64,000 nt of DNA. It comes from Lumbricus terrestris. Taxonomy: Eukaryota; Annelida; Clitellata; Crassiclitellata; Lumbricidae. A model generated the notes under the pieces. It had not been told where the DNA came from, did no database searches, and saw only the letters and a list, made by a program, of their open reading frames with translations. Positions 10,701-19,493 of the stretch are shown here, in pieces (position 1 is the stretch's first letter; each line of letters starts with the position of its first letter). Location of the stretch: assembly GCA_949752735.1 (NCBI GenBank), contig OX457043.1, forward strand, positions 2,280,367-2,344,366, given 5' to 3'. Made by a program: the position numbers and the translations under genes.

Positions 10701-12650
10701 TTCATCACCCTCGAATCTTACTGTCTTCTTGGCATCTTGCCAACGTGAATTAGCATTCACAACTCTCTTGAGTATACCTTTATTCTCAACTTTTTCTTGT
10801 TTCTCACTCACAATCGTCTCATCCTCTTTCTCTCCTTTGTCACAATTAATCGCATTTTCATCCGTGTTCTCATTCGTTACTGTATATTTTAACCCTCTCA
10901 CGCGTCCAATAATTACCGGCTTTACTGGTTCGTCCATAACCATTGCCTCAACTTCACCAGTAAAATATTCGCTCTCAATGTTTACATGGGCTGTAGGAAA
11001 ACACCTTAAGCTTCCATCAACTAGGATGCAGTGCGTTTCCTTCCCAGTCAAATCACTATCTCTGATCAGCGATCTCCTCACAATACACGTACTCGCTCCA
11101 GAATCGTAAAGACAATTGGCGTCAACTCCATTGACTTTCGCTTGACATTCGTCTATACTTTCAATGTCAATGCAACCATCTTTCCTTTCTGTAACTACCG
11201 TACTTGCTGCCATGTGTTTCGGTACTTCTTCTTTACCTTTCCTATCCTGGCGTTCTACTGTTCTGTCAACTTCATTTGATTTCGTGCTTTCATTCGTCTG
11301 TACAGCCCTGTACGCCCTATTCTCGTAAATTTGTACGGCTGCAGCTGTGTGTTTAACAAACCCTTTGGCTTTATGCACACAATCAAATGCTTTATGACCT
11401 ACCTTTCCGCACGCAAAACAAGTTATCTTGTGTTCCGCTGCCTGCTCTCTATCTCTACTAAATCCTCTATACACATTTCCACTGTGATTTGTCTCTTTGT
11501 TCTGTCGCGTTTCGACTCTTCCTCTGTTTACATTTCCTTGGAATTTCTCTCTCGATTTCTCTTCAAATGACTTTCCATTACCTCTGTCATTATTAAATCT
11601 CCCTTGAGGTTTCACAGAATTCTCGGCATATCTGTACCCATGAGCTTCAATGTAGGATTCTGCACATGTCAATGTGTCCTTTAAGCTCATTTTTCCTTTC
11701 TCTTTAATGAACATCCTCAACTCATTACTACAAGTGAGGAAAAATTGATCCTTTAGCAGTAGATCCTCGATTCCTTCGTAGGTCTGCTTAAATCCTGCTT
11801 GTAGCAACCATTGCTGCAAGTATCGCTGCAATCTATAAATGAAATTTGAAGGAGTCTCTCCTTGTTCCATCTTGCTAGTCTTAAACTTGTTACGATACCC
11901 TCTTTCTGTTAACTGGAATCTTTTCAGGAGATGCTTCTTTAAACAATCGTAGTCTTGTGTTTCTTCAGCCGACAAACGCTGGTATACTTCTAAAGCTTTC
12001 GATTCTAGATGTCGTGCTAGCATCAGCGACCATACATCTCTTGGTATCTCGTATGTCGTACATGTCCGCTCAAATCTGAGTAGGTACGCATCGAGACAAT
12101 CTTTAGCCTCGTTAAATATTGGGAATTTAATATTCTTCATTCCCTTATGACTTTGATTTCCTTGGTGGTTGTCACCCATCGTCATATAAGAATCTCCATC
12201 ATCCCTGTTTCGTCCAGCTCTCGATTCTATCTCTCTCAATCTCACTTGAATCTCGAGTCTTTTATGCTCTAAAGCTTCACTCGCTTCTCTTGCAAGCCTC
12301 GCCTCAGTTGCTTCTCTTTCCAGTCTGACGTCATTTGCTTCTCGCGTAAGCCTTGCCTCGTTCATCTCTGCTTCGCGTATAAGCCTAGCATTATCTGCTT
12401 CGCGTATAAGTCTCGCGTCAGCCATCCTCGCTATTTCTATTTCTTTTTCTCTAACTGCTGACTCTGCCTCTCTATTAGCCTTAGCTTCTGCAGCTGCACG
12501 TAGCTCATTTTCCTTTTTCTCTTCTCGTTCATTCGCCCTCTGCTGTCTAAATTCGTTTTGTCTGTCTCTGACGAATGCCTTCAGCTCTTCACCATCCAAT
12601 GAGAGTGAACGTCCCATATCAATCCATTGTTGCCACTCTGTGATTGACAT
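7755..12650 (-). CDS. Gag-PR-IN-RT-RNaseH polyprotein, Gmr1-like
   Basis: A single intact frame of 1631 residues. Residues ~35-145 form a highly charged coiled coil with AR-L-REA repeats. Residues ~170-330 are capsid-like and resemble the fold from which vertebrate SCAN domains arose (literature on Gmr1-like gag). CCHC knuckle at 411-424; protease YDSGAS at 515-520. Integrase: HHCC at H779, H786, C816, C819, and a D,D35E core at D849, D909, E945, then a GPY/F module (QGPF, ~1085). RT spans ~1180-1380 with FDFCKGYWQIP and YVDD at 1364-1367; RNase H spans ~1440-1630 with QTDASGRGIG. All catalytic residues are present. Integrase before RT is the diagnostic oddity. It acts in cytoplasmic particles and, through the integrase, in the nucleus. 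Confidence 0.95.
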   Translation of the reverse strand: MSITEWQQWIDMGRSLSLDGEELKAFVRDRQNEFRQQRANEREEKKENELRAAAEAKANREAESAVREKEIEIARMADARLIREADNARLIREAEMNEARLTREANDVRLEREATEARLAREASEALEHKRLEIQVRLREIESRAGRNRDDGDSYMTMGDNHQGNQSHKGMKNIKFPIFNEAKDCLDAYLLRFERTCTTYEIPRDVWSLMLARHLESKALEVYQRLSAEETQDYDCLKKHLLKRFQLTERGYRNKFKTSKMEQGETPSNFIYRLQRYLQQWLLQAGFKQTYEGIEDLLLKDQFFLTCSNELRMFIKEKGKMSLKDTLTCAESYIEAHGYRYAENSVKPQGRFNNDRGNGKSFEEKSREKFQGNVNRGRVETRQNKETNHSGNVYRGFSRDREQAAEHKITCFACGKVGHKAFDCVHKAKGFVKHTAAAVQIYENRAYRAVQTNESTKSNEVDRTVERQDRKGKEEVPKHMAASTVVTERKDGCIDIESIDECQAKVNGVDANCLYDSGASTCIVRRSLIRDSDLTGKETHCILVDGSLRCFPTAHVNIESEYFTGEVEAMVMDEPVKPVIIGRVRGLKYTVTNENTDENAINCDKGEKEDETIVSEKQEKVENKGILKRVVNANSRWQDAKKTVRFEGDEMSTEYDDVIEKVVGDDVMNSDAHQTTAAIETRAESKKVVKYKPLKVTEMPDLNITTKEIKELQKTDETLKSCWDKASEWNGDEKSTEKVLYVKKDGLLYRRWKEVLKDEAKWQLMVPKQLRNKVLAVAHNSLLSAHLGMKKTHDKIVNEFYWPGINQEVRRYILSCDVCQKAVDKKVNYKAPMGHLPVLDVPFKHVCVDIIGAIEPMSMRGYRYVLTIIDLSTRYPEAIPLKGISTEEVAEALFNFYCRMGVPQRIHTDRGSQFTSELMAEVNKMLLIKHTMTSPYHAMGNGCVERLNGTIKTTLRKLIGEQVKEWDRYLAPLLFALRDTVHESHGYTPFELIFGRSCRGPVQILKELWTNEKVEDEVKDVYTYMTDLRERIEETCNMAQKAIHKANAKNKKYYDKKARYRKLEIGDKVLLLLPSCNNKMLVKWQGPFVVRGKIGDYDYKVEVDGGKLKTYHINILKKYYERSEEELSGSETIAYVSAIVHDGREGEDEEEEILNLYVSKQTETYKDVDINPQLEDEQRGELEKLLREYQDIFTDKPGRTDMVKHEIHLTSDEPVRMKAYPTPYHLQSEIDKEIEIMLENGIIERSEAAYAAPLVVVKKADGSNRLCCNYKQLNKVTVFDPEPMMSNEDIFNKLSGSKIYSKFDFCKGYWQIPMSEESKDYTTFICASGLYKFNVLPFGLVNSASSYNRLIRKILHGTENLESYVDDILAHTEGWTKHMKILREFFQRVRDANLTLKPKKCSLGYGRIDFLGHTLNNDDISPKGESIDKIVEMPQPKTKKQIRSFLGAINYYRKFIPHCAELMAPLSDLTKKSAANNVDWNEELDESFSKLKAALAKTPILKLPNLEKEFVIQTDASGRGIGCVLIQQYEGINHPIAFASRKLLERETRYSVEERECLAIMWGISRFDRYLCGKQFVIETDHCGLQYMKEGRMKNARVMRWSLALQNYCFTIRYIKGSNNVMSDYLSRGIT

Positions 12651-12991
12651 TCTTACTTACTCACTTTTGGTCAAGTAGTAATAAATTTAACGCTCAACTA
12701 TGCGCTATACAATTTCACACTCGCTTATAATAATTATTAAAATTATTAAGCGTCACACTAGTGCTCCCTCTTACGTGATACAATCTCTGGTGTATGTTAC
12801 GCAATAAGGATTATCGCACCGATTCTAATGATGTATTAATTAAGCATTAATGTCAGCGTTGCGCTGACGTCCTTTAACATTCAAATAACTTTGCATTTTA
12901 ATCAGTTTTGTCTCTTCAAGATAAATGTCAGTAAAGTTCAATTTAATTAACAATAATATTGTCAATTATATCCCGACGCGAGCATCCCATT
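12651..12991 (-). other. Element 2 leader between 5' LTR and gag, with primer site region
   Basis: 341 bases of AT-rich untranslated leader. Immediately inside the LTR (minus strand) comes AA then TGGGATGCTCGCGTCGGG, the expected position of a primer binding site. I could not assign it to a tRNA 3' end with confidence. Confidence 0.55.
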
Positions 12992-14053
12992 TGTAGCCTC
13001 CTATTATTAGCATATGCTCATTTTAGCAGGTATCAAACATGTACTGCATTTAAATAGCCAGTTCAAAGAGAAACCAATTCTTTTAAATGTAAAATATATT
13101 GATTATTATTAAAGAAACAATACAATTATGCAGTGTCCCTATTTACTTATTGGCGTTGATTGATTACTAGATTTATTATGTTTCTTAGCTTCACTTGAGT
13201 GTAGAATTCTTTCTAGTTCATCGTCCGCCAATTCTGTAAATCGTCGTAGTTCCGATCCTTGTATTTCGACAACCAAGTGTCTTCGAATATGCAGTGGAAT
13301 AATATATACCGAAGATATTTCGTAGTCCAGGCCGAATCACGAAATTCCAAGGAGTATATTTAGTATTCACAAATGCCAGTATTCTTACTCGAATGGATGA
13401 AATGTGTCACAATTCCAGCGTGCACATAAACGTCCAGATCAACCTTGTGATCATAAATGTTTGAATCAACCGTGTGATTATCTCCAGCGACTCTCTCCAA
13501 TGTTCGTAGAATTCAAAATCCTCGAGCAAACTCTTCACCCACGAATGACGATAGTTCTCCAAGCTCCAGAATTTACCTCGATCGCAAAAACTGTCTCGAA
13601 AACTTAACGTCCGTTGGCCACCCTTCTTCTCAACGTCGAAGGTGCCACATACCAATCATTCTGCCGCTAATTTCACTTAAGAGTTCATTTGCCGCAACAA
13701 AATGACCCTTCGCCATTAGCTCCAACTGCAGAAATCGATCTTTCAACCGTTTCTGTCGATGACGTGTGTTTAATCAGTTAGACTGCGTTTTAATTGGCTT
13801 ACGCGTCGTTACGTTGTTTTTGTTGCTATAGTCTCCAATAGCGACCAACGCCTATCAGTCTCGCTGCACTTCTGTAGCGCTTCTGTGTTTTCGTTTGCTG
13901 ATCATATTACTAAATATTAATTCTTCTAACAACGCCAATTAATTAACTAATTAAATCAACGCCACTACATTGTCTGACTTAACTTCTACCTACAATTAAC
14001 ACTTAATAATAGACAAGTTAGATTGATAGATAATAGCGATTTAATACGCTACA
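12992..14053 (-). repeat. 5' LTR of element 2 (1062 bp)
   Basis: Same length and termini as 6530-7591, with about 0.4 percent divergence. It is followed at 14054-14058 by the second ATAGG target duplication. It would drive minus-strand transcription. Confidence 0.95.
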
Positions 14054-15162
14054 ATAGGAATTTTCCTAGATCTAGCTAAAGCGTTTGACACTGTAAATCA
14101 TAAGATTTTGTTAGATAAGCTTGAACATTATGGAATTAGAGGCTCGCCTCTTAATTGGTTCTGTAGCTACTTATCTAATAGATTACAATATGTTTCTGTT
14201 AATCACTCTTCCTCTGCCTCTCTATTTGTGAAATGTGGAGTTCCTCAAGGTTCAATATTGGGACCATTGTTATTTATATTGTGTATAAATGATCTACAAT
14301 CTGTGACTGCCTTGAAATTAATCATGTTTGCTGACGACACGAATATTTTTGCCACTGGGCACTGTCCTCTCGTGCTAGCTAAAACTCTGAATGAAGACTT
14401 AAAACTGTTAAGCCACTGGTTTGCCGCCAACTTATTATCTTTGAACTTAAATAAGACTAACTATATGATATTTGGAAATAAGGTGACTGTTGACTCAGAT
14501 TTTGACATATGTGTAAATGAGGTGCATCTCCCTCGTGTACGTGAAACTAAATTTCTTGGTGTTCTTATTACTGAAAATCTTAAATGGAACAAACATGTGG
14601 ACATGGTCACCAACAAAGTGTCCAAGGTTATGGACATTTTGCGTAAGGTCAGGCATGTGCTACCAACTGAGAAATTGAAGCTTTTATACCATACCTTACT
14701 AGAACCTTATATCAATTACTGTTGTGTTATTTGGGCTTCTCCGTACAGATCCTGCAACTTGGACCGAATTCTAAAGCTTCAGAAAGCTGCATGTCGTATT
14801 ATCTCTAACTCTCCCTATTTAGCCCATTCCAACCCTTTATTCAGTATACTTAATATTCTCAAAGTTTATGACCTGTACTATTTGTCTATCGTCGTCCTTA
14901 TGTACAAATTTGGAAATAATCTCTTACCCCCATATTTAAAAATTATTTTATGACAGTGGCTCAATTTCACTCGTTTAATACTCGTGGATCGAGTAAATAT
15001 GTTGTTCCCTTTGCACGTACCACCTGTCGCTTTAATAGCTTCCGAATTCTAGGTCCCCGTTTATGGAACTATCTGTCAGATGATGTGAAGAGGGAAAATA
15101 GTGTATGTGCCTTCAAGAAAAATGTTAAAAAGACTTTGTTTTCAAACTATTGCATATGTTGA
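14054..15162 (+). pseudogene. LINE reverse transcriptase, second part (CR1/L2/jockey-like)
   Basis: Continues the frame broken at 6529: FLDLAKAFDTVNHKILLDKL, then [19 protein letters not shown], then the catalytic FADDTN, and the C-terminal LHxLLEPYINYC-type region. The frame breaks once near 14940-14950, in an A/T run. The downstream segment 14950-15162 (TVAQFHSFNTRGSS, then GPRLWNYLSDDVK) is the normal LINE C-terminus in another frame. The copy is therefore dead independently of the LTR insertions. RT polymerises cDNA at a nicked target in target-primed reverse transcription. Confidence 0.88.
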
Positions 15163-15720
15163 TTAACTTTGGTCTTTCGTTATACCTGCATTTATCTTGC
15201 AGCAATCTAGACATTGTATGTTAGTATCCTGACTGTTTATTATGATGTTTCCGAGTCGCAAATCCTTTGTAGACTGTGAGGATTTACTGCTGCAATAATA
15301 TGCTGTTTCTATTATTTATTATTATTATTATTTTAGTATTATTATTATTACCATTTATTACTATGATTTTATTAATATGATTTAATATTACAATTTTATT
15401 ATTATTATTATTATTATTATCATTATTGCATTGTATGTTTATCCCTATTACTTTCAGTTATGTTCTAATTAATTAAGTATTAATTAAGTCTTAGTTAAGT
15501 ATTAATACTGACTTGCACTAAAAATAGTCTTGGAGCTAGGGTCAGGGTTATATAAGCTGTTAGCTTTTTCCTGATTCCTTTTGCACTATGTTTATTGAGG
15601 CTTGTTTATACTATTTGACTTGTGTGTGTGCAATAATTAAGTTCATTCATTCATTCATTCATTCATTCATTCATTCATTCATTCATTCATTCATTCATTC
15701 ATTCATTCATTCATTCAATG
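15163..15720 (+). repeat. LINE 3' UTR ending in an (ATTC)n tail
   Basis: AT-rich, with (TTA)n runs at 15315-15425 and an (ATTC)n tract of about 75 bases at 15644-15717. A simple-repeat tail at the LINE end is typical of CR1/L2-like 3' ends, so I take about 15717 as the LINE terminus. Confidence 0.6.
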
Positions 15721-18060
15721 AATAAACTGGTGCCTGCGATTGACTATCGAGTGGTGCTTTAAAAATTAAGAAATTACAATTAAAATATAGCCTAGAAGTA
15801 ACTAGACACTAGAGGGAGCATGAACGGCTGAATAAAAAAAATGGACGTCAGTTTTCCATGGGCATGTGGTCTTCTTGCGCCCCATCAGAAACCTACTCTT
15901 TAACTGCTATTTTCGATTTTTACATTTTTTCCCACTATAGAAACTATTTCATATTAAAAAATAAGAAACAGGTGAAACTGAGAAATTATGGGTCTACACT
16001 AAGACAGCTCTATGAGAAATATCCGTTCATGTTTCTTAATTTCCTGCTTTGCATTTTTCAAACTTTTGCTACAAAAAATTGAACCGTGACCATCGTGTTT
16101 TGCCCCTTCCTGCAAAATTTTTTCTGCGGGCGCCAAATAACCTCGAGATTTCTACAACCTAACCCTGATTAGCTATAAGCTTAGTGCTAGATGCATACAA
16201 ATACTGCTAGGGATCTAATGGCTGGCTTGCCGCTGTTTAACGACACTGCCATTACAAAGATGATCAATGTCGACCTCCTCTTTTATCCAGGCTTCGGACT
16301 GGCACTGTCAGAATACAAACAGTGGCGGAGTTAAGTATCTAATCTGGCCAGATGTTTGTACTTTTTATAGGGCGAATGAGGATGGACATGTCTATTGGCT
16401 ATTTTTGTGTGTGCTGATGGGCAGCAATGTTTGTCGCAAGTAGCTTTTTGCTGATTAACGACACTGTGTGTCAAATCAAAGACGATTAGTGTCGCCCTCC
16501 TTCTTTCTCCAGGCTTGGGACTGACACTGCCAAAGTACGAGCAGGGGTTGAGTTTGGCCGCAAGTCTCAATATAGCAGATCTTACAAGGCGCGTCTGTTG
16601 AACTCGTGTTTAGCAGTGGGCGAATATTAATCTATCCTACAAGGTTAATAGCCTAATATTGTTTCCGATGTGGGCTGTCAATGAAATTCCGACTGGTGTG
16701 GATATAAAAGAGAGCTAGAGCCAAGGTGGGACGTTATTAATTGGGAACAAAAAACTCTTTGAACGAGCGATTTATAATCATGGTGATGGATTTTCTTGTC
16801 ACAGCCGAGGTTAGTGCACTCTGAAAATTAATGATGTAAAGCAATCTATTTGTAACTTATACGGCGCCGCTCACAGCAGAACCAATTCTATACGGAGCTC
16901 TTTCAGTGTTAGTAGCCTACTCGAGAGAAGTAGGCTTTGAGAAGAGAAAGAGATGTAGTAACAGATCCAGAAAGAATGGAAACATGTAGCGAGGAGAGTT
17001 GGACTTGATTTGACTGACTTCATTGCCAATGACTGCATGGTTAATCAACGTAGGACCTAGGCCTATGTGCAAAGACACTTAGACTAATAATATATTGGGG
17101 GGACAATCTTAATCAAAACCAGCAGAGTTCACGGCGATCTGCCTGATCTAAACGCCTCATAATAGTAGATTTTAGTGCTTCAGCAACAGGTCTGAAAGTG
17201 AGCCGGGTCGGTCCGGGTCAGCAATCCGGGTTCAATTTTCGTTACCTGCTGTTGCCGGGTCTCAGCCGAACCGCGTTGTTAACATTGAATCTATACCAAT
17301 TAGCCTACCAAATTTATAGGAAAATTGGCGCAGTTATGAAAAATTTGATGCGAATGACTAAAGACGTCGTCAGAAATTTTCGGGACAAAATCCCTAAACG
17401 GCCGTTTCACTCAGACCCGGCAACTTTTCCAAACAACTTTCAGCTCTGTTCAGCAGTCATGCAATCTGGGTAACAACCACTGGGAGTTATTCAGGAATGT
17501 GCTTGATAACTATATCTCCTAGTTCCCTTCCTTCCGCTGTTAAGCGCATCAACAGGTCCTCCAGTGGTGCCTCTTCTACATGCAGAAGCCTCATCTGACA
17601 GGGAAGTTGTTCTGGAATTTTTTGCTGTTGCTGAACTATAGCATCAGTTTGATTAGCATATAATATAGTTTGTGTGTTGAACCCTCTAGTCTCTCTTAGG
17701 ACGCCAGAAAAGTCCTAGTAAAGTCTTCATTGCACATACAAAGTCAACATAAATCAAAGTCTGGTTCCCAGTTTTATTTCCACAATTCTCGAACTGTCTC
17801 AGGTAGGCTACTTGAAGATTCAAAACAAAGTATTTCTATATTTACACTCGCAGTTAGCCTACATAAGCCCCAGCATGAAAATCAATTAAGCAATACCGTT
17901 AAAAGCAAGCTAATAGTTTATTTCCATTGTTCGCGTAAATAGGACCTGCATACAAGATATTAACAAATGCACAATGGATGCTGGTTGGAAATAACTCGAA
18001 AATTATAGTGGATTAAAATTCGGTGTTCATTCTGAAGAACTCTTACTCACGAGCAACCAA
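15721..18060. other. Intergenic; one diverged tandem duplication
   Basis: No convincing gene. Two related segments, about 16219-16321 and 16445-16545, share TTAACGACACTG, then GTCG-CCTCCT and CCAGGCTT-GGACTG-CACTG. A weaker third copy may lie at about 63486-63545. The rest is AT-rich single-copy-like DNA with short open frames of no recognisable content. Confidence 0.5.
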
Positions 18061-18061
18061 T

Positions 18062-19398
18062 CGTAATCGTAATCGTAAACTCGAAATTTCTAAAGCGCCA
18101 CTCGAAAGCCAAGCGCGGGGCACCAGCTTATTCACGAGCGCTGCGTTGCGTTAGAATGGTTGTCCGTGAGAATAGTCCGTGGTGGTCCGGGTCGAGTTAC
18201 CATAGGATCAGGATCAAATGCGTTGTGTTAGAAGGGTTGTCCGTTAGAGTAGTCCGTGGTGGTCCGGGTCGAGTTACCATAGGATCAGAGGGGCGGAACA
18301 GCTACTAAGGTGGGTGTCGTCTGGGCCGGGAATTGGAGGGTGGAGGATCAGTTGAGATAGGGTAAGAGATCGTGAAAAGGAGTGTCTTAAGTTTTGAATG
18401 AAAAGCCCGAGGTGTGATGGATAGAGGAGCCTGAGGAAGGTTGTGGTGTGTGATTAGAAATGATGATGAAGGGACTGAAAAGGATCGGAATTCAGGAGGC
18501 AGATCATTCCAAAGGCGTGGTGCTGAGATGGATATGGCTCGGTTGGAGAACTTGAGATGACTTGTGACCGGGGGTCGAGAAAGTGTAAGGCAGGCGGATG
18601 ATCGGGTAGAACGGGTAGGCTGGATGGTGAAGAGTTCGCGAAGATAACTGGGCTGGGAGCATTGTAAAGAGTTGTAAGTTAAGGAGAGAACTTTGAAGTG
18701 GATTTGAAGTGGATTCGCTCTGGGATTTTCAGCCAGTGAAGAGACTTGAGGACAGGGGTGATGTGATGATGTCTGGGTGTTCTGGTGACGGCTCTAGCTA
18801 GAGAATTTTGAATGAGTTGGAGGCGCTTAAGTTGTGTGGAATCAAGGTTTAAGAACAGGGAGTTGCAATAGTCAAGCTTTGAGTGGACGATGGACGTAGC
18901 AATTGTGGAAGCAGTTTTGAAATCAAGCATGGGTCGGATGCGCCGGAGGTCCCGGATGTGCATGAAACAGGAGCGCGATAGGCTAGAGATGTGGTTAGAG
19001 AAGGAGAGATGCGAGTCAAACATTACACCAAGATTGCGAACAGGAGCATCGGAAGTAAAGGTGAGAGTTGAAGAGTTAGTCGATAGGTGTATTGAAGGGT
19101 CAGGGATTTTCTTGATTTGGTCAGGAAGGCCAAGAATAATGAACTCTGTTTTTGATGGGTTGAGGCAGAGGAGGTTTGAGGACATCCATTGAGAGATCAG
19201 ATTGACCACATTGAGAAGTTGAGCAATGACGGTGGAGAAAGAGCCTGGGGAGAAGGATATAAAGAGTTGGGTGTCGTCTGCGTAGAGATGGTGGTCAACA
19301 GACGAGGATTTTATTAGATGACTTAAAGGAGTGGTGTAGAGGATGAAGAGCAACGGACCCAGGACGGAGCCTTGAGGAACGCCACCAAACCGCAAAGT
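18062..19398 (-). pseudogene. 5'-truncated L2/CR1-like LINE (family 2)
   Basis: Minus-strand RT from [20 protein letters not shown] through LYADDTQLF to [14 protein letters not shown] duplicated 12-bp stretch at about 18690-18715 shifts the frame, after which the C-terminus (18300-18680) is found only in another frame. The 3' end at 18062 is a short (AATCGT)n tail. A ~75-bp segment is tandemly duplicated at about 18160-18290 (TCCGTGGTGGTCCGGGTCGA). The 5' end is abrupt at 19398. Sister copies lie at 23443-23775, 24297-24650 and 43034-44101. Confidence 0.85.
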
Positions 19399-19493
19399 AG
19401 ACTAGGACTATATGCTTGAAAGTGCAAAAGATAAATTTGAAAGTGCAAAAGATAAAAAATGCCACTGCGACTACAGTATGTGTGTATTATTGT

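Larger units (their letters stand above)
6530..14053 (-). mobile_element. Complete Gmr1-like Ty3/gypsy retrotransposon (element 2), IN upstream of RT
   Basis: A 7524-bp full-length element: two 1062-bp LTRs, one uninterrupted 1631-codon gag-pol, a purine-rich tract, and a 5-bp target duplication. Domain order is Gag, protease, integrase, reverse transcriptase, RNase H. This is the Ty1/copia-like order known in the Gmr1 group of Ty3/gypsy elements, first described from deuterostomes. The LTRs differ at about four positions, so the insertion is young relative to its surroundings and may be active or recently active. It sits inside a LINE RT frame in the opposite orientation. Confidence 0.95.
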
